From: Mangrovimonas xylaniphaga | GTDB taxonomy: Bacteria; Bacteroidota; Bacteroidia; Flavobacteriales; Flavobacteriaceae | DNA: 64,000 bases | Direction of reading: 5' to 3' | Assembly (NCBI RefSeq): GCF_001280435.1 | Contig: NZ_LBIP01000013.1 | Location: forward strand, 1,302,001-1,366,000 | Part shown: positions 16,727 to 25,017 of the stretch, piece by piece | How the letters are laid out: every line of letters starts with the position of its first letter | Numbering within the stretch: the first letter of the stretch is position 1 | Position numbers and translations under genes: made by a program | Notes under the pieces: generated by a model | What the model saw: only the letters and a program-made list of their open reading frames with translations | Databases searched by the model: none | Told to the model about the DNA's origin: nothing

Positions 16727-17509
16727 TTATTTTCCAGGAAACTCGGCCTTACGTTTTTCTAAAAACGCCGTAGTACCTTCGTTGAAATCCTCCGTACCGA
16801 AAGCCTCACCAAATTTTTGAATTTCCTGCTCAAAACCATTCACACCATCTTCATAATTGGCATTAACGGCAGCAATGGCAGCACTAATAGCCACAGAAGA
16901 ATTCTTTATAATTTTTGCTGCAAGACTTTCAGCTAAATCCATCAATTCTTCCTGAGCCGTTACATGATTCACCAATCCATATGATAAGGCAGTTTGCGCA
17001 TCAATCATTCCCGCAGTCATGATCATTTCCATAGCACGTCCTTTCCCTACCAATTGTGGCAATCTTTGCGTTCCACCATATCCTGGAATTACTCCCAAAG
17101 ACACCTCTGGCAATCCCATTTTAGCATTGCTACTGGCAATTCTAAAGTGTGCCGCCATGGCCAACTCCAATCCGCCACCAAGTGCAAAACCATTCACTGC
17201 GGCAATAACCGGAGTTGATAAATTTGCCACAAAATCGAACAATAATTCATGTCCTTTTGCTGCCAATTCCTTTCCCTGAGCTACGCTAAAATCAGCAAAT
17301 TCGCTAATATCGGCTCCAGCTACAAAGGCTTTTTCTCCTGAGCCCGTAACGATAATAACCTTAACTCCATTGTCTTCATCTGCATCCTTAAAAGCATCGT
17401 GTAGTTCTTGTATGGTAGCTTTGTTTAAAGCATTCAACTTATTTGGTCGGTTTATGGTAATAGTGGCAATGCCATTATTTACTTCAGAAATAATATTATC
17501 GTAATTCAT
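16727..17509 (-). CDS. Enoyl-CoA hydratase/isomerase family protein
   Basis: A 260-residue crotonase-fold enzyme that probably hydrates trans-2-enoyl-CoA in fatty-acid or amino-acid degradation. Features are NRPNKLNALN, the oxyanion-hole stretch AGADISEF, NGFALGGGLELAMA, and the catalytic Glu region GLPEVSLGVIPGYGGTQRL, where both Glu residues of true hydratases can be placed. The ATG at 17509 fits the family N-terminus (MNYDNIISEV); a longer ATG start at 17536 adds residues unlike the family. It is the last gene of a leftward run that starts near hemH; cotranscription across the whole run is possible. Confidence 0.85.
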   Translation of the reverse strand: MNYDNIISEVNNGIATITINRPNKLNALNKATIQELHDAFKDADEDNGVKVIIVTGSGEKAFVAGADISEFADFSVAQGKELAAKGHELLFDFVANLSTPVIAAVNGFALGGGLELAMAAHFRIASSNAKMGLPEVSLGVIPGYGGTQRLPQLVGKGRAMEMIMTAGMIDAQTALSYGLVNHVTAQEELMDLAESLAAKIIKNSSVAISAAIAAVNANYEDGVNGFEQEIQKFGEAFGTEDFNEGTTAFLEKRKAEFPGK

Positions 17510-17563
17510 CGTAAAGAAGATTAAAAGGCCTAACATTAAAAAAACTCAACAGGCCTAGAGAGG

Positions 17564-19018
17564 TTATACTTTAGGGAAAATCACCTTAAAAACGGTCCCT
17601 TTTCCTTTTTCAGAGGTAAAGGTAATACTTCCATAATAAGTTTCCACAATATTTTTTACCATGGCAAGCCCAAGTCCCATACCACTTGATTTTGTAGTAA
17701 ACTTAGGTTCGAAGATTTTTTGCTTGTTTGCCTCAGTGATACCCTGACCATTGTCGGCCACTGTAATAATCACATTCGAATGATCGTCTAAAACAGCTAC
17801 TACAATCTTCTTTTCTTCCTGTTCATCCGGGATGGCCTGAATCCCATTTTTCACCAAATTGGTAATTACCCTGATGAGTTGGGTCCTATCAAACTTAGCC
17901 ATGATTTCTTCTTTTTCGGAAGTAAATATGATATAGTCCTCACTAAAGATATCCAAACCAAGTTTCACGATTTTCACCACATTAAGTGTTTCCTTTTCCT
18001 GCGCCGGCATTTTGGCAAAGTTTGAAAATGCAGAAGCAATGGAACTCATGGTATCGATTTGCTGAATCAAGGTTTTGGAATATTCATTCACCTTTTTATA
18101 GATATCAGGATCCTGCGGGTCGAACTTTCTTTGGAAATTCTGAACGGTCAAACGCATAGGTGTTAACGGGTTTTTAATCTCATGCGCCACCTGTTTCGCC
18201 ATTTCCCTCCAAGCCTGCTCACGCTCGCTAGTAGCCAACTTTACAGCACTTTCCTCCAATTGGTCAATCATTGTATTATAAGAGTGGACCAAGGTCACAA
18301 TCTCTTCACTCGAAGACTCTATGTCAATTTTCTTATTGCGCTTTTCAAGTCGGGTTTCGTTAATCTTGTCACTAATGGTTTTGAGTGATTTCGTGATGTA
18401 TTTTGACAACAAATAAGCCAAGGCCACCGCAATCAACATCATGAAAATATAGGCATAAGCCAAACGCTCCAGAAAGTCGTACAGCTCTTTATCCATAAAC
18501 TTGTCGTCTTCCATATATGGCAAATTCAGGATACCCAAAGGCTTAAACTTTTGGTCCGTTATATAGGTATAGGAAGACTGAATGATCTTCCCATTTTCCA
18601 CGTATTTTGTCACATGCCGGTGTTCTGCTGTATTGGCCAATGTGTTTAAAATTTCAGCATTGATACATTTGGCAATAGTATCGTTGGAAATACTCTGACG
18701 GGAACTTTTAAGCAAACCTCCTTCCAAATCATACAAGTTTACCTGCAGCTTGTGAATAGCGGCAATTTCATAAATCTTGTCCTTAAAAATTTTGGGAATA
18801 TTTTCGGTTGTAACGGGATAGGTAGTTTCCTTGATGGTGAAATCAATACTACTTTTAATGTTTTCCTCCTTTTTATCCAAGCGATCCCTATGGTAGTCCA
18901 ACGCCTCTTCGTTGTATTGATACACGGTAACTGCCACAATAAGAATGGAAGCAATCAACACCAATAAAATCATGGCCAAGAAAATGCGGACGCGAAGTGA
19001 AAGCTTTTTTAATTTCAT
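17564..19018 (-). CDS. Sensor histidine kinase (NtrY-like)
   Basis: A 484-residue inner-membrane kinase. It has two membrane segments (about 11-31 and 187-207) around a periplasmic sensor region, then HAMP, a HisKA domain with the phospho-acceptor in QVAHEIKNPLTPMRL, and a HATPase_c domain with N box LVKNGIQAI, G1 DNGQGI, and G2 SGMGLGLAM. The H box with NPLTPMRL is typical of NtrY-type kinases. No response regulator gene lies next to it, so the partner is encoded elsewhere. It sits between hemJ and the enoyl-CoA hydratase gene with gaps of about 55 bp. The signal sensed is unknown. Confidence 0.86.
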   Translation of the reverse strand: MKLKKLSLRVRIFLAMILLVLIASILIVAVTVYQYNEEALDYHRDRLDKKEENIKSSIDFTIKETTYPVTTENIPKIFKDKIYEIAAIHKLQVNLYDLEGGLLKSSRQSISNDTIAKCINAEILNTLANTAEHRHVTKYVENGKIIQSSYTYITDQKFKPLGILNLPYMEDDKFMDKELYDFLERLAYAYIFMMLIAVALAYLLSKYITKSLKTISDKINETRLEKRNKKIDIESSSEEIVTLVHSYNTMIDQLEESAVKLATSEREQAWREMAKQVAHEIKNPLTPMRLTVQNFQRKFDPQDPDIYKKVNEYSKTLIQQIDTMSSIASAFSNFAKMPAQEKETLNVVKIVKLGLDIFSEDYIIFTSEKEEIMAKFDRTQLIRVITNLVKNGIQAIPDEQEEKKIVVAVLDDHSNVIITVADNGQGITEANKQKIFEPKFTTKSSGMGLGLAMVKNIVETYYGSITFTSEKGKGTVFKVIFPKV

Positions 19019-19072
19019 TTGAAATTTTCTAGTGCGATAAATATAGCAATAATCACACCAAAACAGATTTGT

Positions 19073-19621
19073 TTACGCGTTTGGATTTTTAGCCCTGATG
19101 TTCTTGTAGATTTTGTAGCCCAACATAATCAAGATGCCTAACACCACTATACCAACAACTCCAAAAATCCAATTCATGGCATTTTTCAGGATTACCAAAA
19201 ATACCACCGCAAACAAAATAAAGGTCGCTCCTTCATTCCATAAACGCATGTAGCTGGATGTTTTTTTCACCTCATCACGTTGCAACTGTTTGAAATATTG
19301 ATGTGTTTTTAAGTGATAGATAATCAATAATACCACGAAAGCCAATTTCACGTGCATCCAACCCTGCTGCAACCAACTTGGCATTAAAACAATCAACCAA
19401 ATTGCGAATACCGTTGCCAAAATAGCCGAAGGCCAAGTAATGATATTCCAAAGTCGTTTGGCCATAAGCTTCAATTGTTCTCCCAAAATTTCCTTATCTG
19501 GCGAGGGTTTATGAAAAGCCTCTATTTGATACACAAACAATCTCGGGATATAGAACAACCCTGCAAACCAAGTAATCACGAAAATAAGGTGCAGCGCCTT
19601 GATATAATTGTAGTATTCCAT
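19073..19621 (-). CDS. hemJ: Protoporphyrinogen IX oxidase HemJ (CopD-like)
   Basis: A 182-residue four- or five-helix membrane protein. The first segment reads YIKALHLIFVITWFAGLFYIPRL, the standard opening of HemJ, with the conserved His and Arg. A second conserved part is MAKRLWNIITWPSA. HemJ oxidises protoporphyrinogen IX to protoporphyrin IX, the step before ferrochelatase. No hemG or hemY was seen in this window, so HemJ is the likely oxidase. It lies 9 bp after the MATE gene and downstream of hemH, which supports a haem role over a copper role for this CopD-type protein. Confidence 0.82.
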   Translation of the reverse strand: MEYYNYIKALHLIFVITWFAGLFYIPRLFVYQIEAFHKPSPDKEILGEQLKLMAKRLWNIITWPSAILATVFAIWLIVLMPSWLQQGWMHVKLAFVVLLIIYHLKTHQYFKQLQRDEVKKTSSYMRLWNEGATFILFAVVFLVILKNAMNWIFGVVGIVVLGILIMLGYKIYKNIRAKNPNA

Positions 19622-19630
19622 AACAGCTAT

Positions 19631-20980
19631 TTAAGTTTCACTAATGAGTGTTTTTTTGACTTCTATATGTAAAAAATAAGCGGTCACAATGGTTGCCAAA
19701 ACATCCGAAATTGGAAAGGACATCCATACCCCAAGTTCGCCAAAAAATTTAGGCAAGATCAAAATAAGGGGAATAAAAAAGAAGCCTTGCCTCGTCAATG
19801 TCAATAGCAAGGCTGGTGTTGCTTTACCAATGGCCTGAAAATATGCAGCTCCAATCAACTGAATGGCAATAATTGGTGTGGCGGCAAATACCCAGCGCAT
19901 ATCACTTGGCGTTTCTTTGAGTACCTCAGCATCATCTGTAAACAATCTTGTAATCGCCTCAGGGAACACCATTAATGCAATAAATATAATCGTCGCCAAC
20001 AGAATGGCATATTTAATGGCGGTATTGATTGTTTCTCTAACCCTATCAAATTGGGATGCTCCATAATTAAAACCTGCAATGGGCAGAAACCCTTGGGTAA
20101 TTCCAAAAACAGGAAACAAAGCAAACATGAGCATCCTCCCAACAATGGCATAAGCTGTGACGGAAACTTCCCCTCCCAGGTTATATAGAATATTGTTCAT
20201 GAACAGATAGGTGATACTTACTACAGCTTGTCTAGCCAAAGTCACGAAGCCCAAAGACCCTATTTCGGATACAATTTTTGAATTCAAGCCAAAATGGGAC
20301 AACCCTATCTTTAGCTCGGAATTTTTGGACATAAAAAACCAAATAATGAATACAAAACAAAGCATGTAAGAGCCCGTGGTAGCCCAAGCGGCACCTTCCA
20401 TGCCCAAATCCATTAGGTTGATAAAAATATAGTCGAAAATCAAATTCCCAACCGAAGGGATCATCATGGCATACATAGCGAATTTTGGCTTTCCTTCCGC
20501 CCTAATCACCGTATTTCCCATCATGCACAAGGCCAAAAACGGCACTCCATACAATACGATGATATAGTACACTTTCGCCGGATCAAAAATGGCTCCTTTC
20601 CCTCCAAAAGCAGGAATAATACCATCCACAAATGTCAGCCCTAAGGTAACGAGCGTAACAGTAAATAATAAGGTAAGCGTAATTTGATTTCCGAATGTTT
20701 TCAGTGCCTTTTCATGATCGTTGGCACCAAGAGCTCGAGAAATAATGGAGGAACCACCTACACCAATACTCATTCCCAGAGCCGCAATGAAAAAGGATAC
20801 CGGCAATACCACGTTAATGGCGGCAATGGCCGTTGGCCCAATCCAATTCCCAACAAAAATGGTATCTACAAGAATGTTCAAGGACATTACCAAAATACCA
20901 ATAGACGCAGGAACCGCCTGTTTAATTAACAATTTCCCAATAGGCTGCGAACCTAATTCTTGGGCAGAAATTTTCGCCAT
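19631..20980 (-). CDS. MATE family efflux transporter
   Basis: A 449-residue inner-membrane protein with about 12 membrane segments in two related halves, of the NorM/DinF superfamily that exports organic cations or metabolites with H+ or Na+. Family features include LGSQPIGKLL at the start, a GVGGSSIISRALGAN stretch, and GFNYGA in the second half. It starts within the stop of hemH (TAATG, one-base overlap) and is followed by hemJ after 9 bp. Translation coupling and position suggest a link to haem or porphyrin handling, but this is only contextual. Confidence 0.86.
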   Translation of the reverse strand: MAKISAQELGSQPIGKLLIKQAVPASIGILVMSLNILVDTIFVGNWIGPTAIAAINVVLPVSFFIAALGMSIGVGGSSIISRALGANDHEKALKTFGNQITLTLLFTVTLVTLGLTFVDGIIPAFGGKGAIFDPAKVYYIIVLYGVPFLALCMMGNTVIRAEGKPKFAMYAMMIPSVGNLIFDYIFINLMDLGMEGAAWATTGSYMLCFVFIIWFFMSKNSELKIGLSHFGLNSKIVSEIGSLGFVTLARQAVVSITYLFMNNILYNLGGEVSVTAYAIVGRMLMFALFPVFGITQGFLPIAGFNYGASQFDRVRETINTAIKYAILLATIIFIALMVFPEAITRLFTDDAEVLKETPSDMRWVFAATPIIAIQLIGAAYFQAIGKATPALLLTLTRQGFFFIPLILILPKFFGELGVWMSFPISDVLATIVTAYFLHIEVKKTLISET

Positions 20981-22014
20981 TACGCCTTAACCGTTTCTGC
21001 TGTTAGCCATTCATTCATCCATTTAGACAACAAGTCAATCCACTCTTTGTCATCATTCAAACAAGGCACGGTTGTAAAATGCTCACCTCCCATCTCTTCA
21101 AAAATCTCCTTTCCTTCCATGGCGATTTCTTCCAAAGTCTCCAAGCAATCACTCACAAAGGCAGGTGTTACAATGGCCATACTTTTTAATCCTTTTTTAC
21201 CTAATGCCTCAATAGTTCTATCAGTATAAGGCAATAACCACGGATCAAAACCTAATCTTGATTGAAACGAAGTAGAATAGGTTCCTTCTGCCAGCTGCAA
21301 TTTTTCAGCAACCAATCGCGTCACTTCCAAACATTGGTGTCTATAGCAAAATTCATGCGCTTTGGAAGGTGTAGCACAACAGCTTCCATCAATTTTACAA
21401 TGAGATTTGGTAACATCTCTTTTTCTAATATGGCGCTCAGGAACCCCGTGGTATGAAAACAATAAATGCTCAAATGGTTTTCCTTCCAAATGTCTTGCAA
21501 CACTATTGGAAAGCACCTCAATATAATCGGGACGGTTATAGAACGCCTTTAAATCGGAGAATTTCAAATTCGGGAAGTGCTCTTTTCTTATCTCTTCAGC
21601 CAATACCAAAATGGTTTCTGTAGTTGCCATGGCAAATTGCGGATATAATGGCACAATAAACACTTCTTCCACTCCTTGATCCACCAATTCCTGCAAGCCT
21701 TTTTTAATGGTCATGCTTCCGTAACGCATCGCTAAAGCTACTGGAGCATCTACTTGCTTTTGAATTCCTGCCTTTACGCGTTCAGAAATCACAATTAACG
21801 GCGAACCTTCTTCCCACCAGATTTTTCCATATGCCTCGGCAGAAGCTTTAGGACGAGTATTTAAAATAATGCCCTTTACCAACAAGTTTCTTGCCCAAAG
21901 CGGAACGTCGATCACGCGTTCATCCATTAAAAATTCACCAAGATATTTTTTCACATCTTTTGGGTCTGGACTGTCTGGCGACCCTAAATTAACAAGTAAA
22001 ATTCCCTTTTTCAT
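20980..22014 (-). CDS. hemH: Ferrochelatase
   Basis: A 344-residue enzyme that inserts Fe(II) into protoporphyrin IX, the last step of haem b synthesis. It starts KKGILLVNLGSPDSPD as the family does. The metal-binding region SYHGVPERH contains the conserved His, and a second conserved stretch with Glu is visible near TVPCLND. A CCATPSKAHEFCYRHQC segment holds several Cys residues. It is followed by an overlapping MATE gene and then hemJ, so the last two haem steps are encoded in one leftward unit, divergent from the hemA-hemB unit. Confidence 0.92.
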   Translation of the reverse strand: MKKGILLVNLGSPDSPDPKDVKKYLGEFLMDERVIDVPLWARNLLVKGIILNTRPKASAEAYGKIWWEEGSPLIVISERVKAGIQKQVDAPVALAMRYGSMTIKKGLQELVDQGVEEVFIVPLYPQFAMATTETILVLAEEIRKEHFPNLKFSDLKAFYNRPDYIEVLSNSVARHLEGKPFEHLLFSYHGVPERHIRKRDVTKSHCKIDGSCCATPSKAHEFCYRHQCLEVTRLVAEKLQLAEGTYSTSFQSRLGFDPWLLPYTDRTIEALGKKGLKSMAIVTPAFVSDCLETLEEIAMEGKEIFEEMGGEHFTTVPCLNDDKEWIDLLSKWMNEWLTAETVKA

Positions 22015-22043
22015 AAATCCTATAAAGCCGTTATTAACCTATT

Positions 22044-22646
22044 TTAGTTTTGTTTTGTCAATTCATTTCTTACTTCCGCAGGAATGATCCCATTCACAAC
22101 CGTTGCCATATTTGGATCGTTGGCCAAAAATTTCCAACCACCAAACTCAACATTGTTAACCGCGTAAATATTACTTTCCACATGAATTATCAGGGAAGCA
22201 GTTTCCACATCTTCCTTCACATTGCCCTCTCCAAACTGCTCTTCTATCGTAGGCGTCATAAAATCCATGAAGGTCTGTTTCTCTTCCAAGGTCTTATCTG
22301 CTACGGAAAGAAATGTCATTCTCATATCGTTGGAATAATCAATAAGGCTGTATTGACTATCCCCAAGCGTTATAATTTTGGAAATATTGGTGATTTCCGT
22401 ACTCAAAAACTCGATTTTCATCTGTTCATTCTGCAGCATCTGATCCATTCCCGCTTTCATCTGCTCTTTGGAAATGGTTTCAAATACTTTAGGATGCATG
22501 TAACCAATCACCCCATCGGAATTATTGGCTTCCACATAGTCAAAGTACTTCAGCAACTCAACTTTTACACCTTCTGTATCCGATTGCGCCTGAGCAACGC
22601 TACTTATAAATAAAATGGCTATCCGCAATAAGTGTTTCATGTTCAT
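22044..22646 (-). CDS. Secreted protein of unknown function in the haem unit
   Basis: A 200-residue protein with a signal peptide (LLRIAILFISSVAQAQ). The mature part begins with a helical FDYVEANNSDGVIGYMHPKVF segment reminiscent of NTF2-like folds, then alternates strands and charged helices. I do not recognise a family. It overlaps the AraC regulator gene by the ATGA arrangement (start at 22646, stop of the regulator at 22643), so it is translated in coupling with it, and hemH follows after 29 bp. An envelope role connected with haem is possible but unsupported beyond location. Confidence 0.65.
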   Translation of the reverse strand: MNMKHLLRIAILFISSVAQAQSDTEGVKVELLKYFDYVEANNSDGVIGYMHPKVFETISKEQMKAGMDQMLQNEQMKIEFLSTEITNISKIITLGDSQYSLIDYSNDMRMTFLSVADKTLEEKQTFMDFMTPTIEEQFGEGNVKEDVETASLIIHVESNIYAVNNVEFGGWKFLANDPNMATVVNGIIPAEVRNELTKQN

Positions 22647-23563
22647 AATATTGATTGTATGTATTTTTTGGGGGTTGTTCCGTATTTCTTTTTAAAGGCA
22701 GATATGAAATGACTCGCCGTACTGTACCCCACCCTTAGACCAACTTCATTGACATTGTGGTTACCAGACTCCAATAGCTTTCTAGCGACTTCCATTTTAT
22801 AATCAAACAGAAAACTATAGACAGAATCTCCGTAAATCTCTTTAAAGCCTTCCTTTAATTTCTTTAAACTCAACTGAATTTCCTCTGAAAGTTCCTGTAA
22901 GGTTGGCGGTTCGGTCATTCGGGAAATGATGATATCCTTAGCCTTTCTAATTTTGATGACATTGGATTCGTCTACCAAAAACGGGCATTGCTCCACATTG
23001 GCATCTTCACTTCGGTTAAAATACAAGCTCAAAAGCTCGTAAGCCTTTCCTTTGAAGTAGAGATTTTTAATGGAATTATTAAGATTGAAATTAATCAACT
23101 GGGTAAGCACAATGGCCATTGACGGTGTAATCTTCCCGTCATCATAGTACTTCTTATCCTTATTGTCTTCACTCAGAAACGTGATATAATCCGCCTCCTG
23201 CGAAAACAATCCGTGAAATTTTTTAATAGAAATAATCACCGAAACCAACCAAGATTGTGGTTGACAATCCATATGAAGAGGCAAATCCTGTTGTGGATTA
23301 TAAAGAAGCAATGAATTTTCATCTTCGATATTCAGAGCATAACGACCATTATTGAAAATAAACTTACAAATGCCCTTTAAACAAAAGTGAAATTGAATAA
23401 AACTACTATCAATTTCCCTTTCAAGAGTCACCACTTTATCGGTTTCGTTTTGGTAGGTCAGCACATAAAAATCCTTTTCTATCTCTACTTCATTAAAAGA
23501 ATCTATGGCCGTATTTAAAGAACCTATGGCGATATTTTTTTCTGTGTCAAAACTCGAATCCAT
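22643..23563 (-). CDS. AraC family transcriptional regulator next to hemA
   Basis: A 306-residue regulator with an N-terminal sensing domain (about 1-200) and a C-terminal AraC-type HTH (about 215-300; PTLQELSEEIQLSLKKLKEGF, then VGYSTASHFISAFKKKYG). The longer frame begins with TTG at 23593; the ATG at 23563 is preferred, and a promoter at 23621 serves it. It is divergent from hemA, so the short shared region could carry its operator and let it control both haem units. It overlaps the next gene by four bases. The ligand is unknown. Cysteines in the sensing domain (HFCLKGICKF) are worth noting. Confidence 0.83.
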   Translation of the reverse strand: MDSSFDTEKNIAIGSLNTAIDSFNEVEIEKDFYVLTYQNETDKVVTLEREIDSSFIQFHFCLKGICKFIFNNGRYALNIEDENSLLLYNPQQDLPLHMDCQPQSWLVSVIISIKKFHGLFSQEADYITFLSEDNKDKKYYDDGKITPSMAIVLTQLINFNLNNSIKNLYFKGKAYELLSLYFNRSEDANVEQCPFLVDESNVIKIRKAKDIIISRMTEPPTLQELSEEIQLSLKKLKEGFKEIYGDSVYSFLFDYKMEVARKLLESGNHNVNEVGLRVGYSTASHFISAFKKKYGTTPKKYIQSIL

Positions 23564-23620
23564 CTCAAAACTATTTAGACCTGTTCTAAACAAACTTCGT
23601 CAAACACGTTGTTTCAACTG

Positions 23621-23628
23621 CAAAAGTA
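23621..23628 (-). promoter_or_regulatory. Promoter -7 element of the AraC-hemH unit
   Basis: The minus strand reads TACTTTTG (TAnnTTTG), 57 bp before the ATG at 23563. It faces away from the hemA promoter about 95 bp away. Confidence 0.6.
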
Positions 23629-23722
23629 TGATATTATTTACATTAATTCGAAAAACAAGCCAAAAAAACCACCAGCGATACTTATTGTTCCTTTAGCGTT
23701 ATTTTTTTAATTTGCATAAATA

Positions 23723-23730
23723 TATTTTTG
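23723..23730 (+). promoter_or_regulatory. Promoter -7 element of hemA
   Basis: TATTTTTG (TAnnTTTG), 24 bp before the ATG at 23755. It overlaps the TTG at 23728 that opens the longest frame, so that start is excluded. Confidence 0.65.
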
Positions 23731-23754
23731 TTGCCGAATTTCCAACGTTATTTA

Positions 23755-25017
23755 ATGGAATACAACACTAAGTCGAAAACAACATATTTTTACGCCATTG
23801 GCTTAAGCTACAAAAAAGCCGATGCAGATATAAGAGGCCACTTTAGCTTGGATAATGATGGTAAGCAATTGCTATATACCCAAGCCAAGGCAAATGGCAT
23901 TGACAGCCTTATTGTAACCTCTACCTGTAACCGTACTGAACTTTACGGTTTTGCCGAGCATCCTTACCAGCTTATCAAGTTACTTTGCGAGAACACCAAA
24001 GGAACCGTTGAAGAGTTTCAGGAAGTTGCCTATATCTATAAAAACAAAGAAGCTATTGCCCACATGTTTAAGGTAGGTTCTGGTTTGGACAGTCAAATTC
24101 TTGGTGACTTTGAAATTATAAGTCAATTAAAGTCTAGCGCCAAGGATTCTAAAAAAGCAGGTTTATTGAATTCCTACTTGGAGCGTTTGATCAATGCCGT
24201 AATCCAAGCCAGCAAACGCATCAAAACAGAAACCGACATTTCCTCAGGAGCGGCTTCGGTGTCTTTTGCTTCGGTGCATTACATCTTGAACAATATTGAA
24301 GATATTTCCAACCGAAATATTCTACTCTTCGGAACTGGAAAAATAGGACGTAACACTTGTGAAAATTTAGTGAAGCACACTAAAAATGAGCACATCACCC
24401 TTATCAACAGAACCAAAACCAAGGCACAGGAAATTGCAGGAAAGTTCAACTTGTTGGTAAAGGACTATGCCAATTTACAGGAAGAAATCAATGCATCTGA
24501 CGTGATGATTGTAGCCACTGGTGCTCAAAATCCAACAGTCGACAAATTTTTGATTCAAACCAAAAAACCGTTGTTGATTTTGGATTTGTCCATTCCAAGA
24601 AACGTGAACCACAACGTCACCGAATTGGACAATGTCACTTTAATTCACCTGGACGATCTTTCTCAGATTACGGATGAAACTTTAGAAAAGAGAAAGGCGC
24701 ACATCCCAATAGCAGAGGCCATTCTTGAAGAAGTAAAAGCGGAATTCAATACTTGGTTGGAAACCCGAAAATTTGCTCCTACCATCAAGGCCCTAAAACT
24801 AAAACTGACCGATTTTAAAAATGCAGAATTGGACACGCAACGTAAAAAGCTGTCTAATTTCAATGAAGAGCAGGCCGAATTGATCAGTAACAATATCATT
24901 CAAAAGATTACCAATCACTTTGCGCATCATTTAAGAGAGGATGGCATTTCTACTGATGAAAGCCTGGAATTAATTAAGAAGGTGTTTCAATTAGAAGAAT
25001 CCACAAAACATGTCTAA
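23755..25017 (+). CDS. hemA: Glutamyl-tRNA reductase
   Basis: A 420-residue enzyme that reduces glutamyl-tRNA(Glu) to glutamate-1-semialdehyde with NADPH, the entry to C5 tetrapyrrole synthesis. The catalytic Cys lies in VTSTCNRTELYG, which is the family signature. A Rossmann domain (FGTGKIGRNTCENL) and a C-terminal helical dimerisation domain follow in the usual order. The start at 23755 follows from the promoter at 23723. The stop overlaps the hemC-hemD fusion by 8 bp. The partner aminomutase gene hemL is not in this window. Confidence 0.92.
   Translation: MEYNTKSKTTYFYAIGLSYKKADADIRGHFSLDNDGKQLLYTQAKANGIDSLIVTSTCNRTELYGFAEHPYQLIKLLCENTKGTVEEFQEVAYIYKNKEAIAHMFKVGSGLDSQILGDFEIISQLKSSAKDSKKAGLLNSYLERLINAVIQASKRIKTETDISSGAASVSFASVHYILNNIEDISNRNILLFGTGKIGRNTCENLVKHTKNEHITLINRTKTKAQEIAGKFNLLVKDYANLQEEINASDVMIVATGAQNPTVDKFLIQTKKPLLILDLSIPRNVNHNVTELDNVTLIHLDDLSQITDETLEKRKAHIPIAEAILEEVKAEFNTWLETRKFAPTIKALKLKLTDFKNAELDTQRKKLSNFNEEQAELISNNIIQKITNHFAHHLREDGISTDESLELIKKVFQLEESTKHV

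Noticed and set aside
22050-22613. Plus-strand ORF of 187 codons opposite the secreted protein gene
   Set aside because: The minus-strand gene has a signal peptide and a coupled start. The plus frame has no homology-like pattern or promoter.
23728-23754. TTG at 23728 as the hemA start
   Set aside because: It lies inside the TATTTTTG promoter element; the ATG at 23755 fits the family start.
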